This document shows, in pieces, positions 1 through 7,440 of a stretch of 11,132 bases of DNA (position 1 is its first letter; every line of letters starts with the position of its first letter). Origin of the DNA: Chitinivibrionales bacterium (GTDB lineage Bacteria > Fibrobacterota > Chitinivibrionia > Chitinivibrionales > FEN-1185); the NCBI GenBank assembly GCA_028718065.1, contig JAQUMP010000058.1, positions 1 through 11,132 on the forward strand, read 5' to 3'. Made by a program: the position numbers and the translations under genes. Below the pieces are notes generated by a model. The model was given only the letters and a program-made list of their open reading frames with translations, was not told the origin of the DNA and searched no databases.

Positions 1-887
1 CATTTAAAGGTTATGTTCGGGTCGGTGACGGCATTTAAACTATGCCCGACCGCGGCTCCGCTCGGAGTGGGGAAAATGTTACGAGGCGGTTTGAGTGTAT
101 CACCGATCACGGAAAAAGATTTAGGCAGGCCGAATTTGGTTGAGGTATAGGCGGGCGCATTGCCGTAATTGTTAAGCACGACCCACGAATAGGTTTGCCC
201 CGGCGACAGCGGCGGCGGCGAGGCGGTGATTGTTCCCGACGGGTCGGGCGCGCCATAGATGATCTGCGTATTTGGCGTGATGGCCTGCCAAATTACGCTG
301 AGACCCGAAATCGAGGTTGCGCCGTCCGCCGATGAATCCAGTTTGATTTCCTGGTCCGATAAAATTACATGGTAATAAGGAACACCGGGATTGGGATCCC
401 ATTGAAACGTCGGCGTGAGCGAGCTGATGCTTCCGGTCGGCGCTTTGGGCTGCGGCGCCTGCGGGCACTCAATAATCATCTGCAATTCATTAGAATAAAA
501 AGTGTCGGCAGCCATGGGCCAACCGACCATATAATAAAAGACGCCATACCCCATATTGGGCTGCTGGTTGGGATAAAACGCGATGCCGCGCTGCGGTGGG
601 ACTCCCGCAATAAAAGTGTTGGCGCCGGATATGTCCGGAATGATGCTGTACCGGTAATTGGCCAATTTTCCGCCGCCGGGCGAACGATCGTAATACAGGA
701 TGCCCGAATCCGGTGCGATGAGGCTGCCGGGGCGCGCCGCTCCCGACCATTGCACCCAGATTTTGCTGGTTGCCGGCATGGTCGTAAGCGGGAATGCGGT
801 CAAAATGTAGGGCGCTCCAGATTGTGAAAATGCGCCGCACAGCACGCCAGCCACCAGTAAACTTGCCATCCGTTTAGTCCAATACAT
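1..887 (-). CDS. Secreted fibronectin type III-like repeat protein, C-terminus cut by window edge
   Basis: An uninterrupted frame of 295 codons runs from an ATG at 887 off the left edge. A second in-frame ATG lies two codons upstream at 893. The 887 start is preferred because AAAGGA then stands about 7 nt away, whereas for 893 it is too close. Residues 1-25 look like a Sec signal peptide: Lys5-Arg6, a hydrophobic run MASLLVAGVLCGAF, then a polar SQSGA region. No good lipobox is present. Residues about 25-140 form a beta-rich, Tyr/Trp-containing module. Residues about 145-262 look like an FN3-type module (PTFQWDPNPG near 159-168, LSPGQTYSW at 227-235). A further module seems to start near 267 (PPRNIFPTPSG). 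The gene lies 38 bp after the putative outer-membrane barrel gene, so they are probably one transcript. Inference: an exported or surface-associated beta-sandwich protein. The exact family and full length are unknown. Confidence 0.75.
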   Translation of the reverse strand, partial: MYWTKRMASLLVAGVLCGAFSQSGAPYILTAFPLTTMPATSKIWVQWSGAARPGSLIAPDSGILYYDRSPGGGKLANYRYSIIPDISGANTFIAGVPPQRGIAFYPNQQPNMGYGVFYYMVGWPMAADTFYSNELQMIIECPQAPQPKAPTGSISSLTPTFQWDPNPGVPYYHVILSDQEIKLDSSADGATSISGLSVIWQAITPNTQIIYGAPDPSGTITASPPPLSPGQTYSWVVLNNYGNAPAYTSTKFGLPKSFSVIGDTLKPPRNIFPTPSGAAVGHSLNAVTDPNITFK

Positions 888-925
888 GAGCATATCCTTT
901 CGAAACCGCTTTCATTCCCCGCAGG

Positions 926-2398
926 TTAGAAATAATAGAGCATCCCGGACTTAATTGCCGGCAGCGGCAACAGGTCCATTTCCAGCGCCAGCTTTACCTT
1001 GGTCCCCATCGCCGAACCAAAATTTAAAATCGGGACCATGGGCAATTTATCGATCATGATCTGCGACAGACCCGCTTTTGTCAACTGGTTATACAGCAGG
1101 TTCTGCTGGTTGGGCAAACTGATATCAAACCCGAAGAGCCCCACGTTAAAAAACGAACTCCAGAAATTGCCGGTAAGCACCATAACATTGTCGACACGGA
1201 TTTTAACATCCAGATCGACGTAATCGTCGGCGGTGTTGTTAATGCCGTCTTTGCCCTCGTATTTATGGTAAATCGACAAGTCGCCGATGGTTTTAGTATA
1301 TGAAAATGTCAATTTATCGCGGATAATATCGAATGCAATGGTATGCCCCTGCGGCATTTTCCATTCGGCGCTGGTTTTGGAATTGTACCAAATGCTGTCG
1401 GTTTCATTATTAAGCAAGCGATTGTAAACTTCGGGTTTCATCAGTGCACTGGGTTTATTAAAGTCAATGGAGGGCTGAAAAGTTTTTGGATCGATAAAAA
1501 AGGGCAGCGAATAGCGCGCATTAAAATATCCGTCGGCCTTGGCGTCTATGCCAAAGCGTGAGGTAAGCGTAAAACGCCAAAGTTTAAGCCCAAAGGTCGG
1601 CGCCCACGCCTGCGCTTCATAATGGCCTTGGGCCGAACCGTAAACTTTCTGAGAATTGTAATCGATAATCTGACTGATGTTGATTCCGGCGGAATCGTTT
1701 TTAATACTGAAGTTGCCGTAAATATCCGCATCCATCTTGCCTTGCAAATCTAAACGGAAAATATGACGGCTGAGGTCCACCGCCATGATGAAATTCTTAT
1801 TCACTTTATAAGCATAGCCAAAGGTCATGGATTCCCATCCAAGGGTCGCATCCACCGGCACGTTCACCGTACCTCGCATGAGCAGACTCATGCCGCCGCC
1901 CATGGAATCGGGTTTAATTTTAAGATCGGCGCTGCCGAGCGTATTTAAATAATTAAGAAAAACGTTTTGCGTATTGGAAAAACTGGCCACGCCGCCCAGC
2001 ATGGGTATGTCCACGCGCACGGTGGTATTAGGGTTCTGGCGCACGCCCATGCTCGGCTTGAAAGTTCCCCCGTTTGTAAACTTTGTCGAATCGGAGAATA
2101 ACGAATCGATGCCGGCCCCGACATTGCTGGCAAGATCCAGCGGATTGGCGTTGTATTCAAAGGGAATGTCGAACCCAAGGTACCCTTTGGAATATTCGAA
2201 AGACACGTCGGTGGGCGCACGCAAAAAATCGTAATTAAAGCCCACCGCCAGTCGCGCGCTGAAATTGGGGAGACTTATGGTGCCGGGAATCGCGGTCCCG
2301 GACAAGGCGCCCCCGCTTGTCGAGTCGGAGCTGGTGTGCGCAGGGAGATTGCCGCAAACGCACAGGCCGATAATCGTCATTTCCTTGAGCCATTTCAT
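926..2398 (-). CDS. Putative outer-membrane beta-barrel protein, family not recognised
   Basis: A 490-residue protein. The frame also opens at a TTG at 2404, but ATG 2398 is preferred because AAGGTGG lies 7 nt upstream of it. The N-terminus MKWLKEMTIIGLCVCGNLPA is a plausible signal peptide (basic residues, short hydrophobic core, cleavage near Ala21). The mature part is rich in alternating hydrophobic/polar stretches with many Tyr, Phe and Gly residues, and it ends in MLYYF with a C-terminal Phe, as is typical of proteins handled by the BAM machinery. Gly-rich and Asp-containing turns recur (for example MGGGMSLLMRG near 170). There is no Cys-rich or catalytic motif. It is first in a two-gene unit with the FN3-like secreted protein and has a consensus-like promoter upstream. 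Seen: export signal, barrel-like composition, C-terminal Phe. Inferred: outer-membrane location. Alternative: a periplasmic beta-rich protein. No substrate or role can be assigned. Confidence 0.68.
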   Translation of the reverse strand: MKWLKEMTIIGLCVCGNLPAHTSSDSTSGGALSGTAIPGTISLPNFSARLAVGFNYDFLRAPTDVSFEYSKGYLGFDIPFEYNANPLDLASNVGAGIDSLFSDSTKFTNGGTFKPSMGVRQNPNTTVRVDIPMLGGVASFSNTQNVFLNYLNTLGSADLKIKPDSMGGGMSLLMRGTVNVPVDATLGWESMTFGYAYKVNKNFIMAVDLSRHIFRLDLQGKMDADIYGNFSIKNDSAGINISQIIDYNSQKVYGSAQGHYEAQAWAPTFGLKLWRFTLTSRFGIDAKADGYFNARYSLPFFIDPKTFQPSIDFNKPSALMKPEVYNRLLNNETDSIWYNSKTSAEWKMPQGHTIAFDIIRDKLTFSYTKTIGDLSIYHKYEGKDGINNTADDYVDLDVKIRVDNVMVLTGNFWSSFFNVGLFGFDISLPNQQNLLYNQLTKAGLSQIMIDKLPMVPILNFGSAMGTKVKLALEMDLLPLPAIKSGMLYYF

Positions 2399-2483
2399 AG
2401 GCAAACCACCTTGGAGAACAGGAAGGATGCGGGTGAATACCGAATGTCAAAAAAAGCGCCCGCTAAAACACAATCGTTTTTTA

Positions 2484-2512
2484 ATTATATCGGAGGGTAA
2501 AAAGTAAGTCAA
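2484..2512 (-). promoter_or_regulatory. Sigma70-type promoter for the barrel/FN3-like gene pair
   Basis: Read on the minus strand, TTGACT (2512-2507) is followed by a 17-nt spacer and a perfect TATAAT (2489-2484). The predicted start near 2477 gives a leader of about 80 nt before ATG 2398. The leader contains AGCGGGCGCT followed by seven T residues, a very small hairpin plus U-run that could cause pausing but is too weak to call a terminator. Confidence 0.72.
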
Positions 2513-2585
2513 GGGAAAAAACATTAAAAATGGGTATCGTTGACGGCAGGGGAATTTACGGGCGAAACAAAATCATGTATTTTTT

Positions 2586-2610
2586 GTAGGGGCGCGTTGC
2601 AACGCGCCCT
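2586..2610. repeat. Perfect 20-bp palindrome with a GTAG foot, REP-like
   Basis: Positions 2590-2609 form a perfect inverted repeat centred on GTTGCAAC, with GGGCGCG and CGCGCCC arms. It is preceded on the plus strand by TTTTTTGTAG. It starts 4 bp after the HU stop codon. On the HU-coding strand the palindrome is followed by CCTACAAAAAAT rather than a T-run, so it does not fit a standard intrinsic terminator. The G-rich stem with a GTAG at its 5' foot resembles REP-type repeats mobilised by RAYT transposases. That is inference from form only. Confidence 0.6.
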
Positions 2611-2613
2611 AAG

Positions 2614-2922
2614 TTATTGAGGTTTTTTCCGGGAGAGTTCGGCCACGATCCTGCCCTTGAGCTCGCTGCTGTATTTAAAAAGCGGAACAACACGGCGCGG
2701 AAGCGGGACAACATCGCCGGTTTTGGGATTGCGGGCCGGACGGGGTTTGCGGATCTTGGTATAAAAGGTGCCAAATCCCCGGATCTCGATATGCTGGCCG
2801 GTTTCTAATGTTTTTGAAATGGTTTCGAGCAATTCTTCGACGCCGATTTTCGCATCGGCCTGGGTAAGCCCGGTGACTTTTGAAACATCGACGATCAAAT
2901 CGTGCTTGGTAATATTGGCCAT
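2614..2922 (-). CDS. HU/IHF-family DNA-binding protein
   Basis: A 102-residue protein, close to the 90-100 residues usual for HU/IHF. The start at 2922 is fixed by AGGAGGAG at 2935-2928, 5 nt upstream; the frame stays open further upstream but has no comparable site. Residues 1-45 are the helical dimerisation part. RGFGTF (48-53) and RNPKTGD (64-70) are the family signature; Pro66 is at the tip of the DNA-binding arm that intercalates in the minor groove. The C-terminus is basic (SRKKPQ). The protein is expected to act as a dimer in nucleoid organisation and DNA bending. It is monocistronic by appearance, with its own promoter between it and the glycosyltransferase gene, and it is separated from the next gene by a palindrome and a strong promoter. 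HU and an IHF subunit cannot be told apart from this sequence alone. Confidence 0.97.
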   Translation of the reverse strand: MANITKHDLIVDVSKVTGLTQADAKIGVEELLETISKTLETGQHIEIRGFGTFYTKIRKPRPARNPKTGDVVPLPRRVVPLFKYSSELKGRIVAELSRKKPQ

Positions 2923-2943
2923 AAACACTCCTCCTGCATGATA

Positions 2944-2972
2944 AATATTCAATGCTACCGACTCGATGTCAA
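2944..2972 (-). promoter_or_regulatory. Putative sigma70-type promoter of the HU-family gene
   Basis: On the minus strand a perfect TTGACA (2972-2967) is followed at 17 nt by AATATT (2949-2944). A TATTTA two bases further on would need a 19-nt spacer. The start site would be near 2937, giving a leader of about 15 nt that contains the strong AGGAGGAG. The -35 is perfect and the -10 is weak. Confidence 0.55.
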
Positions 2973-2996
2973 GACAAAAGTTAACAAGGACGCTAT

Positions 2997-4589
2997 TTAC
3001 ATACCCGGTGTGATTAATAATCGGATATAAGAAACAGGAATCGCGGGAATTTTTACCCGGGCGCCGGATGATAAGACGGCTGTTTCTTTAACCGGCGCTT
3101 TCAGTAAACGCGCGAAGCGGCGACAGAAGGATTCAAATCCCAATTGTCGCAGACATATCCGGCGATTACGCTTTATAATAGAAATGGGAAAACTCCGGGC
3201 CGGATAGTCCCTTATTGGAATCAAACGGCTCCCTTGCTTTACAAAAACAAAAACGGCGTCCGCGGGCGTTTTCACAAGCCGCTCCAGTACACGAAACTGG
3301 TTTTCCTGATCGAGCAACCCAAAGTCAATTCGTCCGTTCACGGTACGATTTTGTCTGAATCGCCTGCAAAAACGATCAATTGTTTTTGGCTTTTTTTCCA
3401 TACCCGCCAGTAAAGTCCGGTATTTTTTTTCAAGGGGCCTGAGCGCCACCCAAGGCGCGGGGACCAGGAGCGTATCGTACAGCGCGCCGTAATTTAATCC
3501 TTTCGGCGGAATAAAATCCAACGGCTTGCGGCCGAAAAGGGGCCTATTAAACAGCCACGGCATATAGAGCGCATAGCCAAAACCTTCCGAGAGCGAAGTG
3601 GACAGGCACCAATCGCAGGATTGATAGAGCCGGGTCAAAACTTCTTGAACACCCGTCTGATCTTTTTTGTCAATTATGTTGTAATTAAACAATACCGGCA
3701 GTTTATAGCGACGGCAAATATTTTGCAGGCGCCGGTAGGCGCGCCGGTCCGCTGCATGCGTGCCGGGGCCGCCGAGTACAAGGTTTGTAGAACGGGCCAC
3801 CGCAGAAACCAGCACCGCCTCCACTGCGTTTTTGCGCGCGATCACCCGCGCCGGATAGAGCGTAAGCGGGCGACCGGAGCAAAAAGGCGTTCGGGCACTC
3901 CGCGCGGCATTAAAAAGCTGTTTTCGCAATAAATTTGTCTGATATTTTTTCAAGCGGCCGCCTGCATCATACTCAAGCGGATTTTCCATTAAGTAAACCG
4001 AGAGACCGGCCCGCTTAAGGCATGCAACAACGCTTTTCCCCGGCGCCCAGAATATAACATTTTTAAGCCGGGGGTAAAGTTCATTATAAAACGAGGCGTC
4101 CCATGCAACGTTTCGGTTTATCTGCCGCAGGCATTCCAATCGCCCGGCTTCGGCCAGATCGTGCACCGCACTGATAAACCGGACCTGCTCCTTGCCGTTT
4201 GCAAACTTCCGGGCAACATTCGCGAATGCCCCCGAAAGCGCCGTATTTTTACCGAGCGTAAGGTTATGGCCGATGCAGCATACCGGCCCGAGTTCCAGAT
4301 ATTTTTGAATGAGTTTTTGAAGCGCTTCAAACAGTTTCCGTTTATCCGCCAGAAATTGCTTCTTATCGGCATACCAGCGATAATCACAGCGGGTATTAGA
4401 AACAACGGCTGCGTCTAAAACCGGCAGTGCACGTTCCCCATAGTCACGGCAAAAAAGCAAGTTCGTCGCTATTTTCCCTGATTGTAAACAACTAAACGCA
4501 CGCGCATAGGCTTGCATAACCGTGGTTACGCCGCCGGGGCGGTTATGGTAGTGGACCTGGATGAGCGTTGCGGGTAATGGCGTTTTCAC
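2997..4589 (-). CDS. GT4-like (GT-B fold) glycosyltransferase
   Basis: A 530-residue protein starting with GTG. The start overlaps the xerD stop as GTGA (4589-4586), so translation is probably coupled to xerD. Features of a GT-B/GT4 enzyme, in order: an N-terminal beta strand and Gly-rich loop (IQVHYHNRPGGV, 10-21); an HD pair in AVHDLAEAGR (141-150); the donor-phosphate-binding stretch TLYPARVIARKN (243-254, with Arg248 and Lys253); and SEGFG (334-338). In classical GT4 enzymes the last motif begins an E-x7-E pair, but here position 343, where the second Glu would fall, is Met (LYMPW). The roughly 110 residues after about 420 are basic and not recognised. There is no signal peptide or clear membrane segment, so it is likely a cytosolic or membrane-peripheral enzyme that transfers a sugar from a nucleotide-sugar donor. 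Acceptor and donor are unknown, and no other polysaccharide genes are nearby. Confidence 0.8.
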   Translation of the reverse strand: MKTPLPATLIQVHYHNRPGGVTTVMQAYARAFSCLQSGKIATNLLFCRDYGERALPVLDAAVVSNTRCDYRWYADKKQFLADKRKLFEALQKLIQKYLELGPVCCIGHNLTLGKNTALSGAFANVARKFANGKEQVRFISAVHDLAEAGRLECLRQINRNVAWDASFYNELYPRLKNVIFWAPGKSVVACLKRAGLSVYLMENPLEYDAGGRLKKYQTNLLRKQLFNAARSARTPFCSGRPLTLYPARVIARKNAVEAVLVSAVARSTNLVLGGPGTHAADRRAYRRLQNICRRYKLPVLFNYNIIDKKDQTGVQEVLTRLYQSCDWCLSTSLSEGFGYALYMPWLFNRPLFGRKPLDFIPPKGLNYGALYDTLLVPAPWVALRPLEKKYRTLLAGMEKKPKTIDRFCRRFRQNRTVNGRIDFGLLDQENQFRVLERLVKTPADAVFVFVKQGSRLIPIRDYPARSFPISIIKRNRRICLRQLGFESFCRRFARLLKAPVKETAVLSSGARVKIPAIPVSYIRLLITPGM

Positions 4590-5494
4590 AAAGCAACCTG
4601 GCGCGAGCGGGGATGAAAACTGCGGTGCACTTCCTTGAGGTATTCACGGTCCACATGCGTGTAAATTTCGGTGGTCACAATCGAGGCATGGCCAAGCATT
4701 TCCTGCACCGTGCGCAGATCGGCGCCGCCTTCCAGCAAATGGGTGGCAAAAGAATGGCGAAACGTGTGCGGCGTAACATGTTTTTGAATGTTCGCTTCTT
4801 TTACATAATGCTGAATGATTTTCCAGATGCCCATGCGGGACATTTTTTTTCCGCGCACGTTTAAAAACAGGGTACTGTCCGATTGCGGTTTTGCAAAAAC
4901 AATCCGTTCCGTGTCGCAATATTTTTTAATCCACATCAGCGCGATGTCGCCGATCGGCACCAGCCGTTCTTTGGAGCCTTTGCCGATGACCCGCGCCATT
5001 TTATCTTCCAGCAGTAATTGCTCCAAAGTCAAAGAGGCAAGCTCCGATACACGCATGCCGGTGGCATAGAGCGTTTCCAGCATGGCCCGGTCGCGATTGC
5101 CGCCGCGTTTGCGGGTGTCAACGGCATTCAGAAGCGCCTCGATTTCGGCCACGCTCAGCACCGCGGGTAAATAGCGCGTGGCGCGCGGCGCCTCGAGCTG
5201 CTCGGTCGGGTCGGCCGCCAAAATTCCTTCCGAAACGATAAAGGCAAAATAGCCGCGCAACGAAGAGATTGTGCGCTGGATGGAAGCGGCCGCAAAGCCG
5301 ATGTCGTAGAGCGCGCGGATGTATTGCGAAAGCAGCGCCGGGTCAATTTTGTCAATGTCGACGATTTTTTGTTGGGTTAAAAAATCAAGAAGCCGCTTGA
5401 GATCGAATCGATAGGAAACAATAGTATTCTCGCTGAGCATCCGCTCCAGCTTGAGCGCGGCCAGAAAATCTTTCTGCAGGGGCAGGGCGTCCAT
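4586..5494 (-). CDS. xerD: Site-specific tyrosine recombinase XerD
   Basis: A 302-residue protein, the usual length for XerC/XerD. Residues 1-85 form the N-terminal SAM-like core-binding domain (LSENTIVSYRFDLKRLLDFL at 20-39). The catalytic domain carries the full set of active-site residues: Arg148 (ATGMRVSEL), Lys172 (GKGSKERLVP), His243 and Arg246 (HTFRHSFATHLLEGG), His269 (LGHAS) and the nucleophile Tyr278 (TEIYTHV). LPAVLSVAEIEALL at 109-122 and the terminal FHPR are closer to XerD than to XerC. Family knowledge: with XerC it resolves chromosome dimers at dif under FtsK control. It lies 20 bp after the metallo-hydrolase gene and overlaps the glycosyltransferase gene by 4 bp. No clear Shine-Dalgarno precedes the ATG at 5494, which again suggests coupling to the upstream gene. 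No dif-like site was recognised in the window. Confidence 0.94.
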   Translation of the reverse strand: MDALPLQKDFLAALKLERMLSENTIVSYRFDLKRLLDFLTQQKIVDIDKIDPALLSQYIRALYDIGFAAASIQRTISSLRGYFAFIVSEGILAADPTEQLEAPRATRYLPAVLSVAEIEALLNAVDTRKRGGNRDRAMLETLYATGMRVSELASLTLEQLLLEDKMARVIGKGSKERLVPIGDIALMWIKKYCDTERIVFAKPQSDSTLFLNVRGKKMSRMGIWKIIQHYVKEANIQKHVTPHTFRHSFATHLLEGGADLRTVQEMLGHASIVTTEIYTHVDREYLKEVHRSFHPRSRQVAL

Positions 5495-5514
5495 AAAAAT
5501 GCGTTTTCTATCGC

Positions 5515-6138
5515 CTATTGAATAAACGGATTGCTTTGTTTCTCCCTGCCGATCGTGGTGCGGTTGCCGTGGCCGGGGTAAACGATGGTGTTGTCCGGAA
5601 GCTTAAGGAGTTTCGTGCGGATGCCTTCTATCAGCGCCAGCTCGTCGCCGCCGGGAAAATCGGAACGCCCGATGGAAGAGGCGAATAGAACATCGCCGCT
5701 GATGCACACGTCGTCGAAAACCAGGGCGCAGCCGCCCGGCGTATGCCCCGGAAGATGCACTATTTTCATGGTAAAGCTTCCGATGGTCTGGTCTCCTTCT
5801 GTCAATTCGCGCAGGGCGCCCCGATAGCTAAAAGTTGTTCCCAGCATAATCGCCCCGTTTTTTTGGGTGTCCTGAAGAAACAATCGATCGTCCCGATGCA
5901 CATAAACAACCACCTCCGGAAACTCCCCGACAATTTCCGGAATCCCCATGATATGGTCGAAATGGGCGTGCGTCAACACGATGGCCTCGACGGCCAAGGA
6001 ATGTTTCTTGCAATAGTCAAGCACCTCCGAGCAACCGCTGCTGGGGTCGATAATCAGGCAGGCCTGGTGAATGTTATATATAACGTACGTGTTGGTTTCG
6101 ATCGGCCCGGTTACAAATCGCTCTACCTTATATTTCAT
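5515..6138 (-). CDS. Metallo-beta-lactamase-fold hydrolase, glyoxalase II-like
   Basis: A 207-residue single-domain protein. It has the complete dinuclear metal-binding set of the superfamily: THAHFDH (His57, His59, Asp61, His62), His132 in LPGHTPGG, bridging Asp149 in SGDVLF, and His190 in YPGHG. The short length and the N-terminal pattern GPIETNTYVI match the group usually annotated as YcbL/GloB-like hydroxyacylglutathione hydrolases. It lacks the C-terminal substrate-binding helical domain of true glyoxalase II, so the thioester substrate is uncertain. It is cytosolic, with no signal peptide. The ATG at 6138 is preceded only by a weak AAAGAAAG. It heads a probable operon with xerD (20 bp gap) and the glycosyltransferase gene. 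A hairpin-ended repeat element ends 22 bp upstream of its start codon and could contribute its leader. Confidence 0.92.
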   Translation of the reverse strand: MKYKVERFVTGPIETNTYVIYNIHQACLIIDPSSGCSEVLDYCKKHSLAVEAIVLTHAHFDHIMGIPEIVGEFPEVVVYVHRDDRLFLQDTQKNGAIMLGTTFSYRGALRELTEGDQTIGSFTMKIVHLPGHTPGGCALVFDDVCISGDVLFASSIGRSDFPGGDELALIEGIRTKLLKLPDNTIVYPGHGNRTTIGREKQSNPFIQ

Positions 6139-6160
6139 ATTTTATCTTTCTTTTAGAATT

Positions 6161-6314
6161 TGGAAGGGGCGCTGCCCCTTAGACCCCGTAAGGAATATAC
6201 GTATTATGGCTAAAACATTCGGAAAGTTCTTTATTAGCAATCAAACCCGATTTTAAATCTTTTGGCTACAATAAGCATTTTCATTACGGGGTTTTAGGGG
6301 TGGAACCCCTACCA
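6161..6314. repeat. Inverted-repeat element, copy A (MITE/BIME-like)
   Basis: The two ends are imperfect inverted repeats of about 55 bp that align without gaps. Each begins TGGWAGGGG, forms a 7-bp stem with a 3-nt loop (6164-6180 and 6295-6311), and continues into CCCCGTAANGAAAATNC, a TATT-containing stretch and AAAA. About 45 bp of unlike sequence lies between. The right 30 bp (6284-6313) are identical to 7393-7422 of copy B. The element fills most of the gap between murB and the metallo-hydrolase gene and encodes nothing. No clear target-site duplication was found. Confidence 0.8.
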
Positions 6315-6365
6315 GATAATTTATTTTAATCCTCAAGCCGGCGAGCCCTTTCCATTTTATTTATC

Positions 6366-7235
6366 TTAGAAATCTCCGACAAAAACAACTTCAGGCTCCG
6401 GCATAATCCCAAATTTATCAGAAACCTTTTTCTGAATATAACCAATTAATTTTCTAACATCCTCTGCGTTTCCAGAATTAAAATTGACGATTACGTTGGC
6501 ATGCTTTTCCGAAACTCTCACACCCCCGCATTCATAGCCCTTAAGTCCGCATTGCTCAATAAGCGCCCCGGCGGATTGCCCGGTGGGATTTTTAAAAACA
6601 CTCCCGCAATTCGGCAAATCCAAAGGAAGCTTTTGCTTCCGTTGCGTATTGCAGTGCCGATACGTTTCTTTAAGAGAGGCCGGATTTTCGGGCCTAAGCC
6701 GCAGCGTGACCGCGGTTACGCAAACATTTCTCCCCTGTAAAGAACTCCAGCGGTAGCCGAATTGCAGCGCCGGTCCCAGAAGCGTCTTTGTTTTTAAGTC
6801 GGCCGGATCGATATACGAAACCGATTCCACCACCGATCCGATTTCCTGGCCGAAAGCGGCGGCATTCATAATAAGGGCCCCGCCGACCGTGCCGGGAATG
6901 CCGCCCAGTTTTTCTATGCCGCCCAGCCCTTTTTCGATTGCCTGGGAAACGAGCGCGGGCAAAGAAGCCCCGCTTTCGCAAAGCGCCTGCTGCCCTTTCC
7001 ATTCAATTTTATTAAAAGCTGCCCTTGAGGAAATCACCAACCCCGAAAATCCTTGATCGCTTATTACTATATTTGACCCTCTGCCCAGCATGAATACCGG
7101 CAGGGAATTTTCATTGGCCCAGCCTAATAAATGTTTTATCTCTTCGGCATTGCCAGGTTCGGCGTAATAGCGGGCCGGCCCTCCGATTTTTAGGGTCGTT
7201 TTTTCGGCAAGTTCGATATTGTGTTTTATATTCAT
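6366..7235 (-). CDS. murB: UDP-N-acetylenolpyruvoylglucosamine reductase MurB (type II)
   Basis: A 289-residue cytosolic FAD enzyme that reduces UDP-GlcNAc-enolpyruvate to UDP-MurNAc with NADPH, the second committed step of peptidoglycan synthesis. FAD-binding motifs: NTLKIGG-like TTLKIGGPARYYAEP (13-27), LGRGSNIVISD (50-60) and GGIPGTVGGALIMNAAAFG (111-129). Catalytic candidates: Arg162 in FGYRWS, the proton donor Ser212 in NCGSVFKNP, and the C-terminal Glu in MPEPEVVF (Glu280/Glu282). The size and the direct join of domains fit the shorter type II MurB. The ATG at 7235 is the natural N-terminus but has no Shine-Dalgarno. The gene is bracketed by two related repeat elements: one ends 22 bp before its start, the other begins 51 bp after its stop. 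Unlike in many genomes, no mur/dcw cluster genes are adjacent. Confidence 0.97.
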   Translation of the reverse strand: MNIKHNIELAEKTTLKIGGPARYYAEPGNAEEIKHLLGWANENSLPVFMLGRGSNIVISDQGFSGLVISSRAAFNKIEWKGQQALCESGASLPALVSQAIEKGLGGIEKLGGIPGTVGGALIMNAAAFGQEIGSVVESVSYIDPADLKTKTLLGPALQFGYRWSSLQGRNVCVTAVTLRLRPENPASLKETYRHCNTQRKQKLPLDLPNCGSVFKNPTGQSAGALIEQCGLKGYECGGVRVSEKHANVIVNFNSGNAEDVRKLIGYIQKKVSDKFGIMPEPEVVFVGDF

Positions 7236-7257
7236 AAACTACAAATAAAAAATATTA

Positions 7258-7422
7258 TGGAAAGGGCTCCGCCCTTTAAATCCCGTAATGAAAATACTTA
7301 TTGTAGCTAAAAGAAAACCTGCTTGAAAATTGACAGAGGATGTTTATTGTACGCGCACATTTTTAATGGGTTAAATATAATATGTATTTTCCTTACGGGG
7401 TTTTAGGGGTGGAACCCCTACC
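7258..7422. repeat. Inverted-repeat element, copy B (MITE/BIME-like)
   Basis: This is a second copy of the element at 6161-6314 in the same orientation. The left end has a 7-bp stem AAAGGGC/GCCCTTT with loop TCC (7261-7277); the right end has TAGGGGT/ACCCCTA (in the opposite sense) at 7404-7420. The outer 55 bp of the two ends match each other when one is reversed and complemented. The central region differs from copy A and contains TTGACA and TATAAT strings on the plus strand, without correct spacing and without a gene to drive. It lies between the HD-GYP gene and murB, ending 22 bp upstream of murB. Confidence 0.8.
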
Positions 7423-7440
7423 GGGATTTTATTTATTTTT

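Noticed and set aside
369..827. Plus-strand open frame of 152 codons
   Set aside because: It is antisense to the continuous minus-strand frame that has a signal peptide, a ribosome-binding site and FN3-like patterns; its own product is Arg-rich and unlike any family.
7330..7381. TTGACA and TATAAT on the plus strand inside repeat copy B as a promoter
   Set aside because: They are about 40 nt apart and no plus-strand gene follows.
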